Source of the DNA: Rhodococcus sp. ABRD24
Lineage (GTDB): Bacteria > Actinomycetota > Actinomycetes > Mycobacteriales > Mycobacteriaceae
Direction: 5' to 3'
Assembly (NCBI RefSeq): GCF_004328705.1
Contig: NZ_CP035319.1
Span: forward strand, 3,534,001-3,598,000
DNA length: 64,000 nucleotides
The notes under the pieces were generated by a model, which saw only the letters and a program-made list of their open reading frames with translations, ran no database searches and had not been told where the DNA came from. Positions within the stretch are counted from its first letter, which is position 1. The number at the start of each line of letters is the position of its first letter. A program made the translations under genes and the position numbers. Shown here one piece after another: positions 33,485 to 43,050 of this stretch.

Positions 33485-35946
33485 CCCGGACGAGGGGGGA
33501 CAGGCTACAACCGCCCGTGGTCGGGCTCATCGCCCGCGGCCTAGCGCGCTACCGGCCACTGCGTCGTTCCTTCGCGGTGCTTGGTGTGACCGCGGCCGTC
33601 CTGGTGGTGATCTTCATGACGGCGCATGCGGTGACCCTGACTTCCGTGCAGCGGGTCGAACGCAGTCTCGGGTTCGCAGACTTCACCGCATCGATGGCTG
33701 TGGGTGCACCGCCCGCGGAACAGCTGCCGGGCAGAGCTGAGTTCGACGCCCTCGGCCGGGTGGCGCTGGTCTCGGTCGGCGTCCGCATCGACGGTGAACC
33801 GGATCGTCGAATCAGTTTCATCGAGTCCGAATGGGATCCCAACCCGTTCCCCGACGCCATGGTCCTCGCAGAGGGGACGTTTCCCGATTCCCCCAGCGAA
33901 GTGGCGGTATCGACCACTCTTCAAGCGGATCACCCCGTGGGCAGCACTTTCAGTGTGCTGTCCGGCTCTGGACAGTGGACTGTAACGGGAGTTTATGAAA
34001 ATCGTTACGCGCAAACCAGTTACGAAATGGTTGCCGGGCCAGGTACATGGGAAGCGATGGGTGCGCGGGCACGAGAGGACTACCCCACGGTATCGGCCTC
34101 CGGTTCGCTGTACTGGGACGGAACGGACGCAGACCCGGTCCTGCGGAGCATCATCGACTCGGCTGCTGCTGGCGGTGTAGATCGCGGATCCGCAGACCAG
34201 ACAGCCCGGGCATCGATGCTCAGTCGGGAGACGCTCCTGAGCTCCACACCGTCGACGATGGTCGAGTCCATTCCGCTGCTCTATCGGTGGCCAGCGCTCC
34301 TCATTCCGCTGGCACTCGGCATTCTGTGTGTGTCCTTCAGTTCCCGATGGCTGAGGGGAGTGGGGCAGACGATGTTCGCGGTCGGTGTCCCGCGACGTGC
34401 CACACTCACCGCAGCGCTCGCAGTGCTCCTTGCCGGCGCCACGGCCTCGGTCATCTCCGGTGTCGCGGTGGGAAGTGTGATCGGCTGGTCGGTCCGGCCA
34501 CTGGTAGCAGAGGTAATTTCGACTCCGCTGTCTCCAGTGACGTGGCCAGTCTCCGAACTGCCGGGGCTCATCCTGGCCCCCGTGCTCGGTGTCACGGCGG
34601 GGGCTGCCTTGCTGTGGTCCGACCCGGTCCGCCGATTCGCAGCCTGGAGTAGATGGCGTGCATCGGCACGCCGTATCGGTTGGGCTGCAATCGCTCTCGT
34701 CGTCGCAGGTTCGGTACTGGCGATCATCCGCGTATCGACCCGCATACCGCAGGTCGAAGAGATCAATGCTGCCGGTATAGGCGTCGTCCTACTGACTACC
34801 TGCGGACTCGCCGGTGCGGTGACCCCGCTGATCCGTCGGCTCGGCGGCCTGGGCTCGGCACCACTACTGGCGACGCGGATCCATGTTAGAGACCGGGGCA
34901 AGGTCACTGCCGCAGTAGCGACCTTGATTGTCGCAGCGGCACTGCCACTGACGCTGGCCACCACTGCGACGATGTTCGAGGCAAGCATCAATCGTGACCA
35001 GATACCGCACGTTCCCGCGAGACAGGCACTCCTCGGTACATCTGGAATGGACCTTCCGATGTCTCTGCGTCAAAGATTCGAAGACGTTACAGGGCTGAGC
35101 GATCCGGTGCAGATGCTGTATCTGAGCGACGCGACTGGATCCGCTGCACTCTACGCTCGTGGGAAAGGCATGCTGGTCGCCTTCAATACTCCAGATGATG
35201 TGGAGCGATGGCTCGGCGCTCCTCTGACCGATCGTCAGCGCGAAACCCTGTCCACGGGCGGCATGCTCGGAGCCGACGACAAACAGGGTGACCATGCGGT
35301 CACGGTGATGGACCCCAGTGGAACTGCACACCCTCTCAGCCTGGCCTACACCCACGCGCAGTTCCCCCGAGAATGGGAAGTGTCGACCGCACGCGGGGTG
35401 ATTCTGGTCGAGACCGCAACACAGCTCTCCTTGCCGACCGGCTCTCATGCCTTCGTCTACAGCGGCGTGACGGCCGAACAGGACGAGAAGGTCGCCCACG
35501 CTCCCGAGAACGCCGGATTCGACCGTGTCTTCCTCTCCCGTCACACCCCGGCCGATCAGAGCCCTATACCTGCCGGTGTGCAAGCGGCTGTATGGGCGTT
35601 CGCGCTGCTTGTCATCCTCGTCGCGCTACTCGCCTCTCGCGGGGTCATCGCCCAGTTACGTCCCACGCTCGCGTCCCTGCACGCGGCTGGGGTACCCCGC
35701 CGATGGGGCCGCGCCGTGGTTGGCGCCTACCTGGCACCCATCCTGGCGCTCGCACTTGTGGGGGCAGTGTGCTCCTCGCTCGCCGGAGTCGCTCTGGTGG
35801 TGGCATTGCATTCCGACATCATGGTCTTCGCTGCTCCCTGGAACCTCTACGGCGTGATCTCGGCGAGTTTCCTCGTCGGCGGGCTCGCCGCGTACCGGCT
35901 GGCCGGACACAGACTCCAAACGAAGGAACGCGCCAGCCTGAGGTGA
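33481..35946 (+). CDS. FtsX-like ABC transporter permease
   Basis: An 821-residue membrane protein. One helix lies near residues 30-50, followed by an extracytoplasmic domain (about 55-265), a block of helices (about 270-500, such as SVISGVAVGSVIGWSV and ATLIVAAALPLTLATT), a second outer domain (about 505-695) and three C-terminal helices. This is the duplicated FtsX/MacB_PCD layout of actinobacterial macrolide-exporter-like permeases. With the ATPase it probably moves peptides, lipids or antibiotics across the envelope by mechanotransmission, without carrying substrate through the membrane. No two-component sensor adjoins. Confidence 0.85.
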   Translation: MTRTRGDRLQPPVVGLIARGLARYRPLRRSFAVLGVTAAVLVVIFMTAHAVTLTSVQRVERSLGFADFTASMAVGAPPAEQLPGRAEFDALGRVALVSVGVRIDGEPDRRISFIESEWDPNPFPDAMVLAEGTFPDSPSEVAVSTTLQADHPVGSTFSVLSGSGQWTVTGVYENRYAQTSYEMVAGPGTWEAMGARAREDYPTVSASGSLYWDGTDADPVLRSIIDSAAAGGVDRGSADQTARASMLSRETLLSSTPSTMVESIPLLYRWPALLIPLALGILCVSFSSRWLRGVGQTMFAVGVPRRATLTAALAVLLAGATASVISGVAVGSVIGWSVRPLVAEVISTPLSPVTWPVSELPGLILAPVLGVTAGAALLWSDPVRRFAAWSRWRASARRIGWAAIALVVAGSVLAIIRVSTRIPQVEEINAAGIGVVLLTTCGLAGAVTPLIRRLGGLGSAPLLATRIHVRDRGKVTAAVATLIVAAALPLTLATTATMFEASINRDQIPHVPARQALLGTSGMDLPMSLRQRFEDVTGLSDPVQMLYLSDATGSAALYARGKGMLVAFNTPDDVERWLGAPLTDRQRETLSTGGMLGADDKQGDHAVTVMDPSGTAHPLSLAYTHAQFPREWEVSTARGVILVETATQLSLPTGSHAFVYSGVTAEQDEKVAHAPENAGFDRVFLSRHTPADQSPIPAGVQAAVWAFALLVILVALLASRGVIAQLRPTLASLHAAGVPRRWGRAVVGAYLAPILALALVGAVCSSLAGVALVVALHSDIMVFAAPWNLYGVISASFLVGGLAAYRLAGHRLQTKERASLR

Positions 35947-35995
35947 ACAAGCGCTGCCAACCACAAACGCAGTAGCCAGAAGCGAACGGCCGACA

Positions 35996-36624
35996 CTACC
36001 GATGCTTGGTGTATCCCTTCCAGTGTTCTGAGTCGTTAGTTCGGCCGCAGTAGTTCGCGATGGATTCGAGGATCTGATCGGCGGTGCAGGGTCGCGGTTT
36101 GTCGTTCCAGGCGCGGATGTCGGCGTTGAGTTCACGTACGGATCGGTGAGCGGAGCGGCGAAGCCACTTGTCCGGCAGCATCGGGAAGATCGGTTGAGTC
36201 CGGTCCAGCGCCTGGATCGGGGTCTTCTCATCCACGCACAGCACCAACGCCCGCTCCAGCGGGTTCAGGTACAGGCCGACTACGTCACGGACCTTCTCGG
36301 TGAACAGCGGATCCTTCGAGCTTCCACGAATCCTGCTTGTGTGGAGCCAACCGCCACACCCTCGACACCGTGGACTGTGACATGCCCAGATGTTCCGCCA
36401 TCGACCGTGTCGACCAATGCGTCGCATCCTTCGGTGTCAATTCGAGCGTCGCGGTGATCAGGTCCTCGATCTTCGCGTCATCCACCATCCGCGCACGCCA
36501 AAACGATCCGCGACCGCATCGCCAATCCTGCCGCACTCGTGGGACGGCGAACCCAACCCTCCAACTCGGCCCGCTCCGCATCGCTGAGAACAATCACAGC
36601 AGCACGCGGACCCCGAGTCGCCAT
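35996..36624 (-). pseudogene. IS630 family transposase remnant
   Basis: Reading on the minus strand from ATG 36624: the N terminus (ATRGPRAAVIVLSDAERAEL, then RSRIVLACADGG), then in another frame [20 protein letters not shown] and [10 protein letters not shown], then [20 protein letters not shown] and [18 protein letters not shown], then [13 protein letters not shown] and [12 protein letters not shown] at the end. Middle parts including the second DDE acid are deleted and at least two frameshifts are present. It is inactive. Confidence 0.88.
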
Positions 36625-36667
36625 ACCCAACAGTATCTACTGATGGACAATTTATGACTCAAGACAC

Positions 36668-37189
36668 CTAGAGGGCTCGCCTCCAGAGCCGGACGATCAC
36701 GTACCCGTTGAGGGCGGCGATCGCGACGTACGGGATGAGGACCACGCACGCTGCCAAGGGCGAGAACGACAGCTCCGAGCTGCTCGGATCGTGCTGCCCG
36801 GCGAGTGCCACCGTGTCGGCGACGATGTTGTAGGCGAGGACCGCGACGACGAGCACGACTGCCGCACTGCCGATCGAGGCGAGCCGGCGTCCGAAGCGGA
36901 ACCGTCGTTTCAGGGCGGTTGCCCCGAACAGTGACACCAGGATCGCCGGCACGAACACGACCAGGCCGACGAAGCCCGCGAAAAGCCAGGTGAGCACCAC
37001 ATCGTCGATCAGCGGCCAACGATTGCCTTCGACGGCTGCCGCCAGCACCGAAAGGATGAGCAGCAGGATCGGCAGCAGCGCCACCCACGTGACCCAGGCG
37101 GCGTCACGTGGGTGCCACCCGGTGTCGTGCCGGGAGGGGTTGTCGATCCCGGGGCCGGCGGGTGCGTCCGTTCCATGCAGCTCGCTCAT
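36668..37189 (-). CDS. membrane protein, unknown function
   Basis: A 173-residue protein with four predicted helices (about 36-56 WVTWVALLPILLLILSVLAA, 67-92, 107-130 and 143-165). ATG 37189 (MSELHGTDAPAGPG) is chosen because the hydrophilic N terminus begins there. The layout (WHPRDAAWVTW before the first helix) is like small uncharacterised actinobacterial membrane proteins. No motif gives a role. Confidence 0.65.
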   Translation of the reverse strand: MSELHGTDAPAGPGIDNPSRHDTGWHPRDAAWVTWVALLPILLLILSVLAAAVEGNRWPLIDDVVLTWLFAGFVGLVVFVPAILVSLFGATALKRRFRFGRRLASIGSAAVVLVVAVLAYNIVADTVALAGQHDPSSSELSFSPLAACVVLIPYVAIAALNGYVIVRLWRRAL

Positions 37190-37259
37190 CCCGCCAGGCT
37201 GCCACAGTGCCTGCCACAAACCGAGATCCTTCTTTTTTCGGTGAGTCCGGTCGTCCGGA

Positions 37260-37345
37260 TCAGCCCGCGTTCGCCTGCTCGGCCCGCGGCATCAGCGTCG
37301 ACGACACCGTCAGCAGCGCCCCGACCGCGAACACAGCGATGCCCC
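37260..37345 (-). pseudogene. 3' tail of a deleted MFS transporter gene
   Basis: The minus strand encodes RGIAVFAVGALLTVSSTLMP then RAEQANAG and a stop, the last helix and tail of an EmrB-type MFS protein and similar to the C terminus of the gene at 30751. Nothing upstream matches the rest of such a protein; it is cut exactly at the palindrome starting at 37350. In mycobacteria an emrB-type gene sits close to purC/ptrB, so this is probably what is left of that gene. Confidence 0.65.
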
Positions 37346-37349
37346 TCTC

Positions 37350-37412
37350 CGCGTTTTGCGCACTTGTCGCGGTTTCGGGGACCGATTCCGGGCGATAAGT
37401 GCGCAAAACGCG
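37350..37412. repeat. large palindrome upstream of purC
   Basis: CGCGTTTTGCGCACTT (37350-37365) is perfectly complementary to 37397-37412, and the pairing continues inward (TGTCGC with GCGATA) and outward (CCCCTCTC with GGAGGGAGGGG) with few mismatches. It could fold as a stem of more than 20 bp. It shares a 14-mer with 32266. It looks like a REP-type or miniature mobile palindrome and could also act as a terminator. Confidence 0.75.
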
Positions 37413-37507
37413 GGAGGGAGGGGCGGTCGTGGTCGCCGGTGTCCGGATGACCGGCCACGCGTGTGCTGTGCCGTGCACCGATCCGCGGGCCCGATAGGGT
37501 AGCCAAC

Positions 37508-38392
37508 GTGCGTCCTTCACTCGAGTCCTACACCCACCTGGCAGGCGGCAAGGTCCGCGATCTGTACACGATCGACGACGAGCACCTGCTGCTGGTCGCG
37601 AGTGACCGGATCTCGGCCTACGACCACGTGCTGACGACCCCGATCCCCGACAAGGGCCGTGTGCTCACCGCGATGAGCGTGTTCTTCTTCGAGAAGCTCG
37701 GTGGCAACAACCACCTGGCGGGGGACCCGCTGGACGAGCGCATCCCCGAGGAGGTCCTCGGTCGGGCCCTCGTGGTCCGCAAGCTGAACATGCTCCCCGT
37801 CGAGTGCGTCGCCCGGGGGTATCTCACCGGCTCGGGACTGCTGGACTACCAGCGCACGGGCGCGGTGTGCGGCGTCGAACTACCGGAGGGCCTGGTCGAG
37901 GCGAGCAAGCTGCCGGATCCGATCTTCACCCCGGCCAGCAAGGCCGACCTCGGCGATCACGACGAGAACATCGACTTCCAGACCGTCATCGAGAAGGTGG
38001 GTCAGGATCTCGCGGTGAAGTTGCGCGAGGACACCCTCGACATCTACTTCCGGGCGTCGAGCTTCGCAGCCGAACGCGGAGTCATCCTCGCCGACACGAA
38101 GTTCGAGTTCGGGCTCGACTCCGACGGCAACCTCGTCCTCGCCGACGAGGTGCTGACGCCGGATTCGTCGCGTTACTGGCCGGCGGACGGTTACGAGCCG
38201 GGCAAGGTGCAGCCGAGCTTCGACAAGCAGTTCGTGCGCAACTGGCTCACCAGCCCTGCGTCGGGCTGGGACCGTGCGTCGGACACCCCGCCGCCGGCGC
38301 TGCCGCAGGAGATCGTGGATGCGACCCGCGCGCGCTACATCGAGGCGTACGAGCGCATCTCCGGGCTCTCCTTCGAGGATTGGGCGGGCTGA
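37508..38392 (+). CDS. purC: phosphoribosylaminoimidazole-succinocarboxamide synthase
   Basis: A 294-residue SAICAR synthetase, adding aspartate to CAIR with ATP. Motifs: [20 protein letters not shown] at the N terminus, [44 protein letters not shown], and [14 protein letters not shown] followed by [14 protein letters not shown]. Starts with GTG 37508. The prolyl oligopeptidase gene begins one base after the stop codon, so they are almost certainly co-transcribed. Confidence 0.97.
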   Translation: MRPSLESYTHLAGGKVRDLYTIDDEHLLLVASDRISAYDHVLTTPIPDKGRVLTAMSVFFFEKLGGNNHLAGDPLDERIPEEVLGRALVVRKLNMLPVECVARGYLTGSGLLDYQRTGAVCGVELPEGLVEASKLPDPIFTPASKADLGDHDENIDFQTVIEKVGQDLAVKLREDTLDIYFRASSFAAERGVILADTKFEFGLDSDGNLVLADEVLTPDSSRYWPADGYEPGKVQPSFDKQFVRNWLTSPASGWDRASDTPPPALPQEIVDATRARYIEAYERISGLSFEDWAG

Positions 38393-38393
38393 G

Positions 38394-40511
38394 ATGACTG
38401 CGCTCACTCCTCCCGTGGCCAATCGGGTTCCCCTCGAGCGCACCCATCACGGTGACACGTTCGTGGACCACTACGAGTGGTTGCGCGCCAAGGAGGATCC
38501 GGAGGTCGTCGAGTACCTGGAGGCCGAGAACGCGTACACCGCGCAGCAGCTCGAGCATCTGGAGCCGTTGCGCGAGAAGCTCTTCCAAGAGATCAAGTCT
38601 CGCACGCAGGAAACCGACATGTCGGTGCCGACGCGGCTGGGCGACTGGTGGTACTACGCCCGCACCACCGAGGGAAAGCAGTACGGCGTGCAATGCCGGT
38701 GCCCGATCGCGGGACCGGACGACTGGACTCCGCCCGAACTGTCCGTCGATACCGTCATCCCCGGCGAGCAGGTGCTGCTCGACGCCAACGCCCTGGCCGA
38801 CGGACACGAGTTCTTCTCGCTCGGCGCGTTCTCGGTGAGCCACGACGGCACTCTGCTGGCGTACTCCGTCGACGTGATAGGCGACGAGCGCTACACGCTG
38901 CGGTTCAAGAACCTCACCACCGGTGAGCTGCTTGCCGATGAGATTCCCGACACCGCGCCGGGTGTCACGTGGGCGATCGATCACCAGCACGTCTTCTATC
39001 TGACGGTGGACGAGTCGTGGCGGCCCGACACCGTGTGGCGGCACAAGCTCGGCACCACGCAGAACCAGGACGTCCAGGTCTTCCACGAGCCGGACGAGCG
39101 CTACTGGGTGGCGGTCGGGTCCACTCGTAGCGAGAAGTACCTGATGATCTGGCTCGGGTCGAAGGTGACGACTGAGGGCTGGATGCTCGAGTCGGCGAAT
39201 CCCGAGGGCAGTTTCCGGGTGATCCTGCCCCGCCGTGAGGGTGTCGAATACTCGGCGGAACATGCCGTGATCGCCGGCGAGGACCGTTTCCTGATCCTGC
39301 ACAACGACGTCGTCGACGGTGAGAAGGCCGAGAACTTTGTGCTCGCGCAGGCCCCGGCGTCGGATCCGGCCGCGATGGAGATCCTCGTCCCGCACCGTCA
39401 CGATGTGCGCCTCGAGGACATCGACACGTTCGCTGACTACCTCGTGCTCAGCTACCGCCGGGACGTGCTGACCCGGTTGGCAATCTGGCCGCTCACCGCG
39501 GACGGCTACGGCGAGCTCACCGAGATGGAGTTCGACGAGGAACTGTTCTCGGTGGGCCTGGGCTCCAATCCTGAGTGGGACCAGCCCACCCTGCGTCTGG
39601 GCTATACATCGTTCATCACGCCGTCTCGGGTGTACGACTACCAGCTTGCGACCGGTGAATTGCTGCTGCGCAAGACCCAGCCGGTGCTCGGCGGGTTCGA
39701 TCCGGCCGAGTACGAGCAGTTGCGTGAGTGGGCTATCGCAGAAGACGGCACTCGCATTCCGCTGTCGATGGTGCGGCGCAAGGGGGTCGGCAGTGGCCCG
39801 GCTCCGACATTGCTGTACGGGTATGGGTCGTACGAGGTCAGCATCGACCCGGCCTTCTCGGTGGCTCGACTGTCGTTACTCGACCGGGGCATGGTGTTCG
39901 CTGTCGCGCACGTGCGCGGTGGTGGCGAGATGGGGCGGCACTGGTACGAGAACGGCAAGGCGCTCACCAAGAAGAACACCTTCACGGACTTTGTTTCCTG
40001 CGCAAGGCATCTCGTCGCTGAAGGTTGGACGACGCCAGCGCAACTGGTGGCCGACGGTGGCAGTGCGGGTGGTCTGCTGATGGGAGCCGTCGCGAACCTT
40101 GCGCCCGAGCTGTTTGCCGGCATCCTCGCGAACGTGCCGTTCGTCGATCCGCTCACTTCGATACTGGACCCGGAACTTCCGCTGACGGTGATCGAGTGGG
40201 ACGAGTGGGGCAACCCGCTCGAGGATCCGCAGGTGTACGAGTACATGCGGTCCTACAGCCCGTACGAGAACGTCGAGGCCAAGGACTATCCGGCGATCCT
40301 CGCGATCACCAGCATCAACGACACCAGAGTTTTGTACGTCGAGCCCGCGAAATGGGTTGCGGCGTTGCGGGCAACAAAGACCGGTGACACACCACTGTTG
40401 CTCAAGACCGAGATGAGTGCCGGGCACGGTGGCGTCAGCGGACGCTACGAGAAGTGGAAGGAAGTCGCATTCGAGTACGCGTGGGTGCTCGACACCGCAG
40501 GCGCGGTGTAG
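38394..40511 (+). CDS. ptrB: oligopeptidase B / prolyl oligopeptidase family (S9A)
   Basis: A 705-residue serine peptidase. Residues about 75-420 form the seven-bladed propeller (WWYYARTTEGKQYGVQCR ... FSVSHDGTLLAYSVD). The C-terminal alpha/beta hydrolase domain carries the nucleophile in DGGSAGGLLMG (Ser about 556), the acid at SINDTRVLYVEPAKW (Asp about 643) and the histidine at SAGHGGVSGRYEK (His about 678). The family cleaves short peptides after basic (oligopeptidase B) or proline residues. M. tuberculosis has the same gene beside purC, there split in two; here it is a single full-length frame. Cytosolic. Confidence 0.93.
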   Translation: MTALTPPVANRVPLERTHHGDTFVDHYEWLRAKEDPEVVEYLEAENAYTAQQLEHLEPLREKLFQEIKSRTQETDMSVPTRLGDWWYYARTTEGKQYGVQCRCPIAGPDDWTPPELSVDTVIPGEQVLLDANALADGHEFFSLGAFSVSHDGTLLAYSVDVIGDERYTLRFKNLTTGELLADEIPDTAPGVTWAIDHQHVFYLTVDESWRPDTVWRHKLGTTQNQDVQVFHEPDERYWVAVGSTRSEKYLMIWLGSKVTTEGWMLESANPEGSFRVILPRREGVEYSAEHAVIAGEDRFLILHNDVVDGEKAENFVLAQAPASDPAAMEILVPHRHDVRLEDIDTFADYLVLSYRRDVLTRLAIWPLTADGYGELTEMEFDEELFSVGLGSNPEWDQPTLRLGYTSFITPSRVYDYQLATGELLLRKTQPVLGGFDPAEYEQLREWAIAEDGTRIPLSMVRRKGVGSGPAPTLLYGYGSYEVSIDPAFSVARLSLLDRGMVFAVAHVRGGGEMGRHWYENGKALTKKNTFTDFVSCARHLVAEGWTTPAQLVADGGSAGGLLMGAVANLAPELFAGILANVPFVDPLTSILDPELPLTVIEWDEWGNPLEDPQVYEYMRSYSPYENVEAKDYPAILAITSINDTRVLYVEPAKWVAALRATKTGDTPLLLKTEMSAGHGGVSGRYEKWKEVAFEYAWVLDTAGAV

Positions 40512-40575
40512 CGCGCTCGGACGCCACCTGCGCGGTATCGAGGTTCCGACCTTGTCGACGGCAGTAGCACCGCAG

Positions 40576-41277
40576 TCAGTGCGCGGCGTCGGCCCAGGCG
40601 TATCGCACCTGCGGCCGACCTGCCCGACCGTATTCGGTTTCCCGGGCGAGTGCCCCGTCGTCGGCTAGGCGTTCGAGATACCGCCACGCCGTCACACGCG
40701 AGACCCCGACGGCAGCGGCGACCTCCGCTGCCGTCATCGGCCGATCGGCGTCGCGGATGCACGCGCCGATGCGGTCCGCAGTCTGCGGCGCAACGCCTTT
40801 CGGTGAGGTGGCGCGTTCGTCGACGCTGCGCAGCACCGCCATCGCGCGGTCGATGTCCCGCTGGCTCGCGGCGGTGCCGCCCTCGGTCAGCGCGGCCCGG
40901 AACTCGCGGAAGTGCTCGAGCTTGTCCCGCAGTGCGGCGAACGTGAACGGCTTGAGCAGGTACAGCACAACTCCTCGGGTCACCGCCGCCCGGACCACCG
41001 CGAGGTCGCGAGCCGAGGTGACGGCGATGATGTCGGGGCTGGGGCGCAGACCACTCAGCGCGCCCGCGAGGTCCAGCCCGCTGGCGTCGGGCAGACCGAT
41101 GTCGAGCAGGACGAGATCGATCGGGTCGTCACCGACGGCGGCGTCGGTGACAGCACGAATTGCGGCGTTCGCGGTATGCACCACGGTGTGAACCGAGAAG
41201 CCTTCCATCCGTTCGACATACGAGCGATGTGCCTCCGCGATCAGTGGTTCGTCCTCGACGATCAGGACCCGGATCAT
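40576..41277 (-). CDS. CitB/DcuR-type response regulator
   Basis: A 233-residue two-domain regulator. The receiver has Glu8/Asp9 in IVEDEP, phospho-acceptor Asp59 in LVLLDIGLPD, Thr in AVTSARD and Lys in YLLKPF. The C terminus is a helix-turn-helix (MTAAEVAAAVGVSRVTAWRY). This matches the CitB/DcuR/DctR group that responds to C4-dicarboxylate or citrate sensors. Its start overlaps the kinase stop (ATGA). The cognate kinase and the divergent dctA transporter suggest that it activates dicarboxylate uptake. Confidence 0.92.
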   Translation of the reverse strand: MIRVLIVEDEPLIAEAHRSYVERMEGFSVHTVVHTANAAIRAVTDAAVGDDPIDLVLLDIGLPDASGLDLAGALSGLRPSPDIIAVTSARDLAVVRAAVTRGVVLYLLKPFTFAALRDKLEHFREFRAALTEGGTAASQRDIDRAMAVLRSVDERATSPKGVAPQTADRIGACIRDADRPMTAAEVAAAVGVSRVTAWRYLERLADDGALARETEYGRAGRPQVRYAWADAAH

Positions 41278-42902
41278 GCGGTTCCGTCCTTCGTTTCGGG
41301 GCCGTGCAAGGGGATCTCGACGACCAGCATTCCGGCGAGCGACGGTTCGGTCCGCAGGCGCCCGCCGTGCCGGGTCACCACCTGCGCTACCAGTGCCAGG
41401 CCGAGCCCGCGCTGCATCGCCGGTCGACCGTTCACCTGCTTGGTCGAGTATCCGCGGGTCATCGCGCGCGCCAGTGTGTTCGGATCCAGGCCTGGACCAC
41501 TGTCGGCAACGCGGATCACGAGATTCGAATCCTCCTCCGAGACGGTCACTTCCACCCAAGGCGTCGAGCCTTCCGCGTCGGCAGATCGTGCCGCGTCGAC
41601 GGCGTTGTCGATCAGGTTGCCCACCACGGTCACCAACTCGATTGGGCTCAGCGTACGGACCGGTCCGAGTGCGGTGTCCTCGGTGATCGTCAGCTCCACA
41701 CCGTGCTGTGCGGCCTCGTTGACCTTGCCGAGTAGCAGCGCTGCCAGCGCCGGCTCGTGTACCGCCGTCATCAGTCTGTCGATCAACTGCTGCGACATCT
41801 GCAGTTCCGCAGTGGTGAAAGCGACGGCCTCGTCGTGCCGGCCCAACTCCACCATTGTCACAATCGTGTGGAGACGATTGGCGTACTCGTGGGCCTGGGC
41901 GCGCAGCGACTCTGCGACACTGCGCGCCGAGTCCAATTCGCCCAGGGTGTTCTGCAATTCGGTGCGGTCGCGCAACGTAACGACCGTGCCGATCCGCCTT
42001 CCCTCCCACAGCACGGGGGCACGTCCTACGAGTAGTACCCGGTCGGCCGTCACATGGACCTCATCCTGCTCCTCGTCGGCGTCGGGTCCGATCCGGCGCA
42101 GCGTCTCGGGCAACTGATCGAGCGTGATCGGCCCGTCCGGAAGCCACAGCAACCGGCGTGCCTCGTCGTTGACGACGTCCACCCGCCCGCGCCCGTCGTG
42201 CTCGCGACCGAACACGATCAGTCCTTCGCCGATGGAACGCAGCACCGCGTCGTGATGCTCGTACAAACGGCGCAGTTCGTCCGGGTCGAGCCCCAGCGTC
42301 TGGCGTCGGATGCGATTGCTCACCCACATCGCACCGATCGCAGCGATCCCGACCGCGAGCGCGGCGATCCCCAGCAGCGATGGCAGCCCCCGCTCGAATT
42401 CCTTGCCGATCCGTTCGCGGGTGACCCCGACCGCGACCAAGCCGAGTAGTTCGCCGCCGTCGCGGACGGGCGTCACCGCCCGGATCGACGGACCGAGCGA
42501 TCCGGCGTAAGTCTCGGTGAATGTCTCGCCGGCCAGGGCCCGCTCGATGCTCCCTGTGAAGCGCTGCCCGATCAACGTCGGATCGGTGTGGGTGTATCGC
42601 GTGCGGTCCGGCGCCATGACGACGATGAAATCGGTGTCCGTGGCTGCGCGGATGCGTTCGGTCTCCGGCTGTAGCAATGCGGTCGGGTCAGGACTGCGCA
42701 GCGCCGCGACCGTCGACTTGGACAGCGCGAGGGTCTCTGCGATTCCGGTCACCTCACGGCGGATCGCGGCGTCGGAGTCGTGGCGCTCGTCTAGGACGGC
42801 CAGCACCGAGATCGCGGTGATGACCAGCGTCAACACGACCAGCTGGAGGATCAGCAGCCGCCTGGCGACGCTCATCGGCTTGCGGGACACGGCCCGGGTC
42901 AC
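41274..42902 (-). CDS. CitA/DcuS-type sensor histidine kinase
   Basis: A 542-residue kinase: membrane helix near 12-35, a periplasmic PDC/CACHE-like sensor (about 36-170, with RYTHTDPTLIGQRFTGSIE, the CitA-type ligand loop), a second helix (about 172-195), a cytosolic PAS domain (LRSIGEGLIVFGREHDGRGR) and the transmitter. The phospho-acceptor His338 is in RAQAHEYANRLHTI, the form used by the CitA/DcuS family; N box LIDNAVDAA and G boxes ADSGPGLD and GLGLALV follow. It likely senses extracellular citrate or C4-dicarboxylates. Starts at GTG 42902 or ATG 42875. Confidence 0.92.
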   Translation of the reverse strand: MTRAVSRKPMSVARRLLILQLVVLTLVITAISVLAVLDERHDSDAAIRREVTGIAETLALSKSTVAALRSPDPTALLQPETERIRAATDTDFIVVMAPDRTRYTHTDPTLIGQRFTGSIERALAGETFTETYAGSLGPSIRAVTPVRDGGELLGLVAVGVTRERIGKEFERGLPSLLGIAALAVGIAAIGAMWVSNRIRRQTLGLDPDELRRLYEHHDAVLRSIGEGLIVFGREHDGRGRVDVVNDEARRLLWLPDGPITLDQLPETLRRIGPDADEEQDEVHVTADRVLLVGRAPVLWEGRRIGTVVTLRDRTELQNTLGELDSARSVAESLRAQAHEYANRLHTIVTMVELGRHDEAVAFTTAELQMSQQLIDRLMTAVHEPALAALLLGKVNEAAQHGVELTITEDTALGPVRTLSPIELVTVVGNLIDNAVDAARSADAEGSTPWVEVTVSEEDSNLVIRVADSGPGLDPNTLARAMTRGYSTKQVNGRPAMQRGLGLALVAQVVTRHGGRLRTEPSLAGMLVVEIPLHGPETKDGTA

Positions 42903-43050
42903 CTCGATCCACTCGTGAAACTAATGAACACAAACTTCACCGGCCCGTCGATCGGGACCAGCATTCACTGACGAGCCCAAGGTGACCCCGATCACTCGAA
43001 GATCACCTGCTTCGGCTCCTCGAGAAACCACCCGATCAAGAGGACACCTC

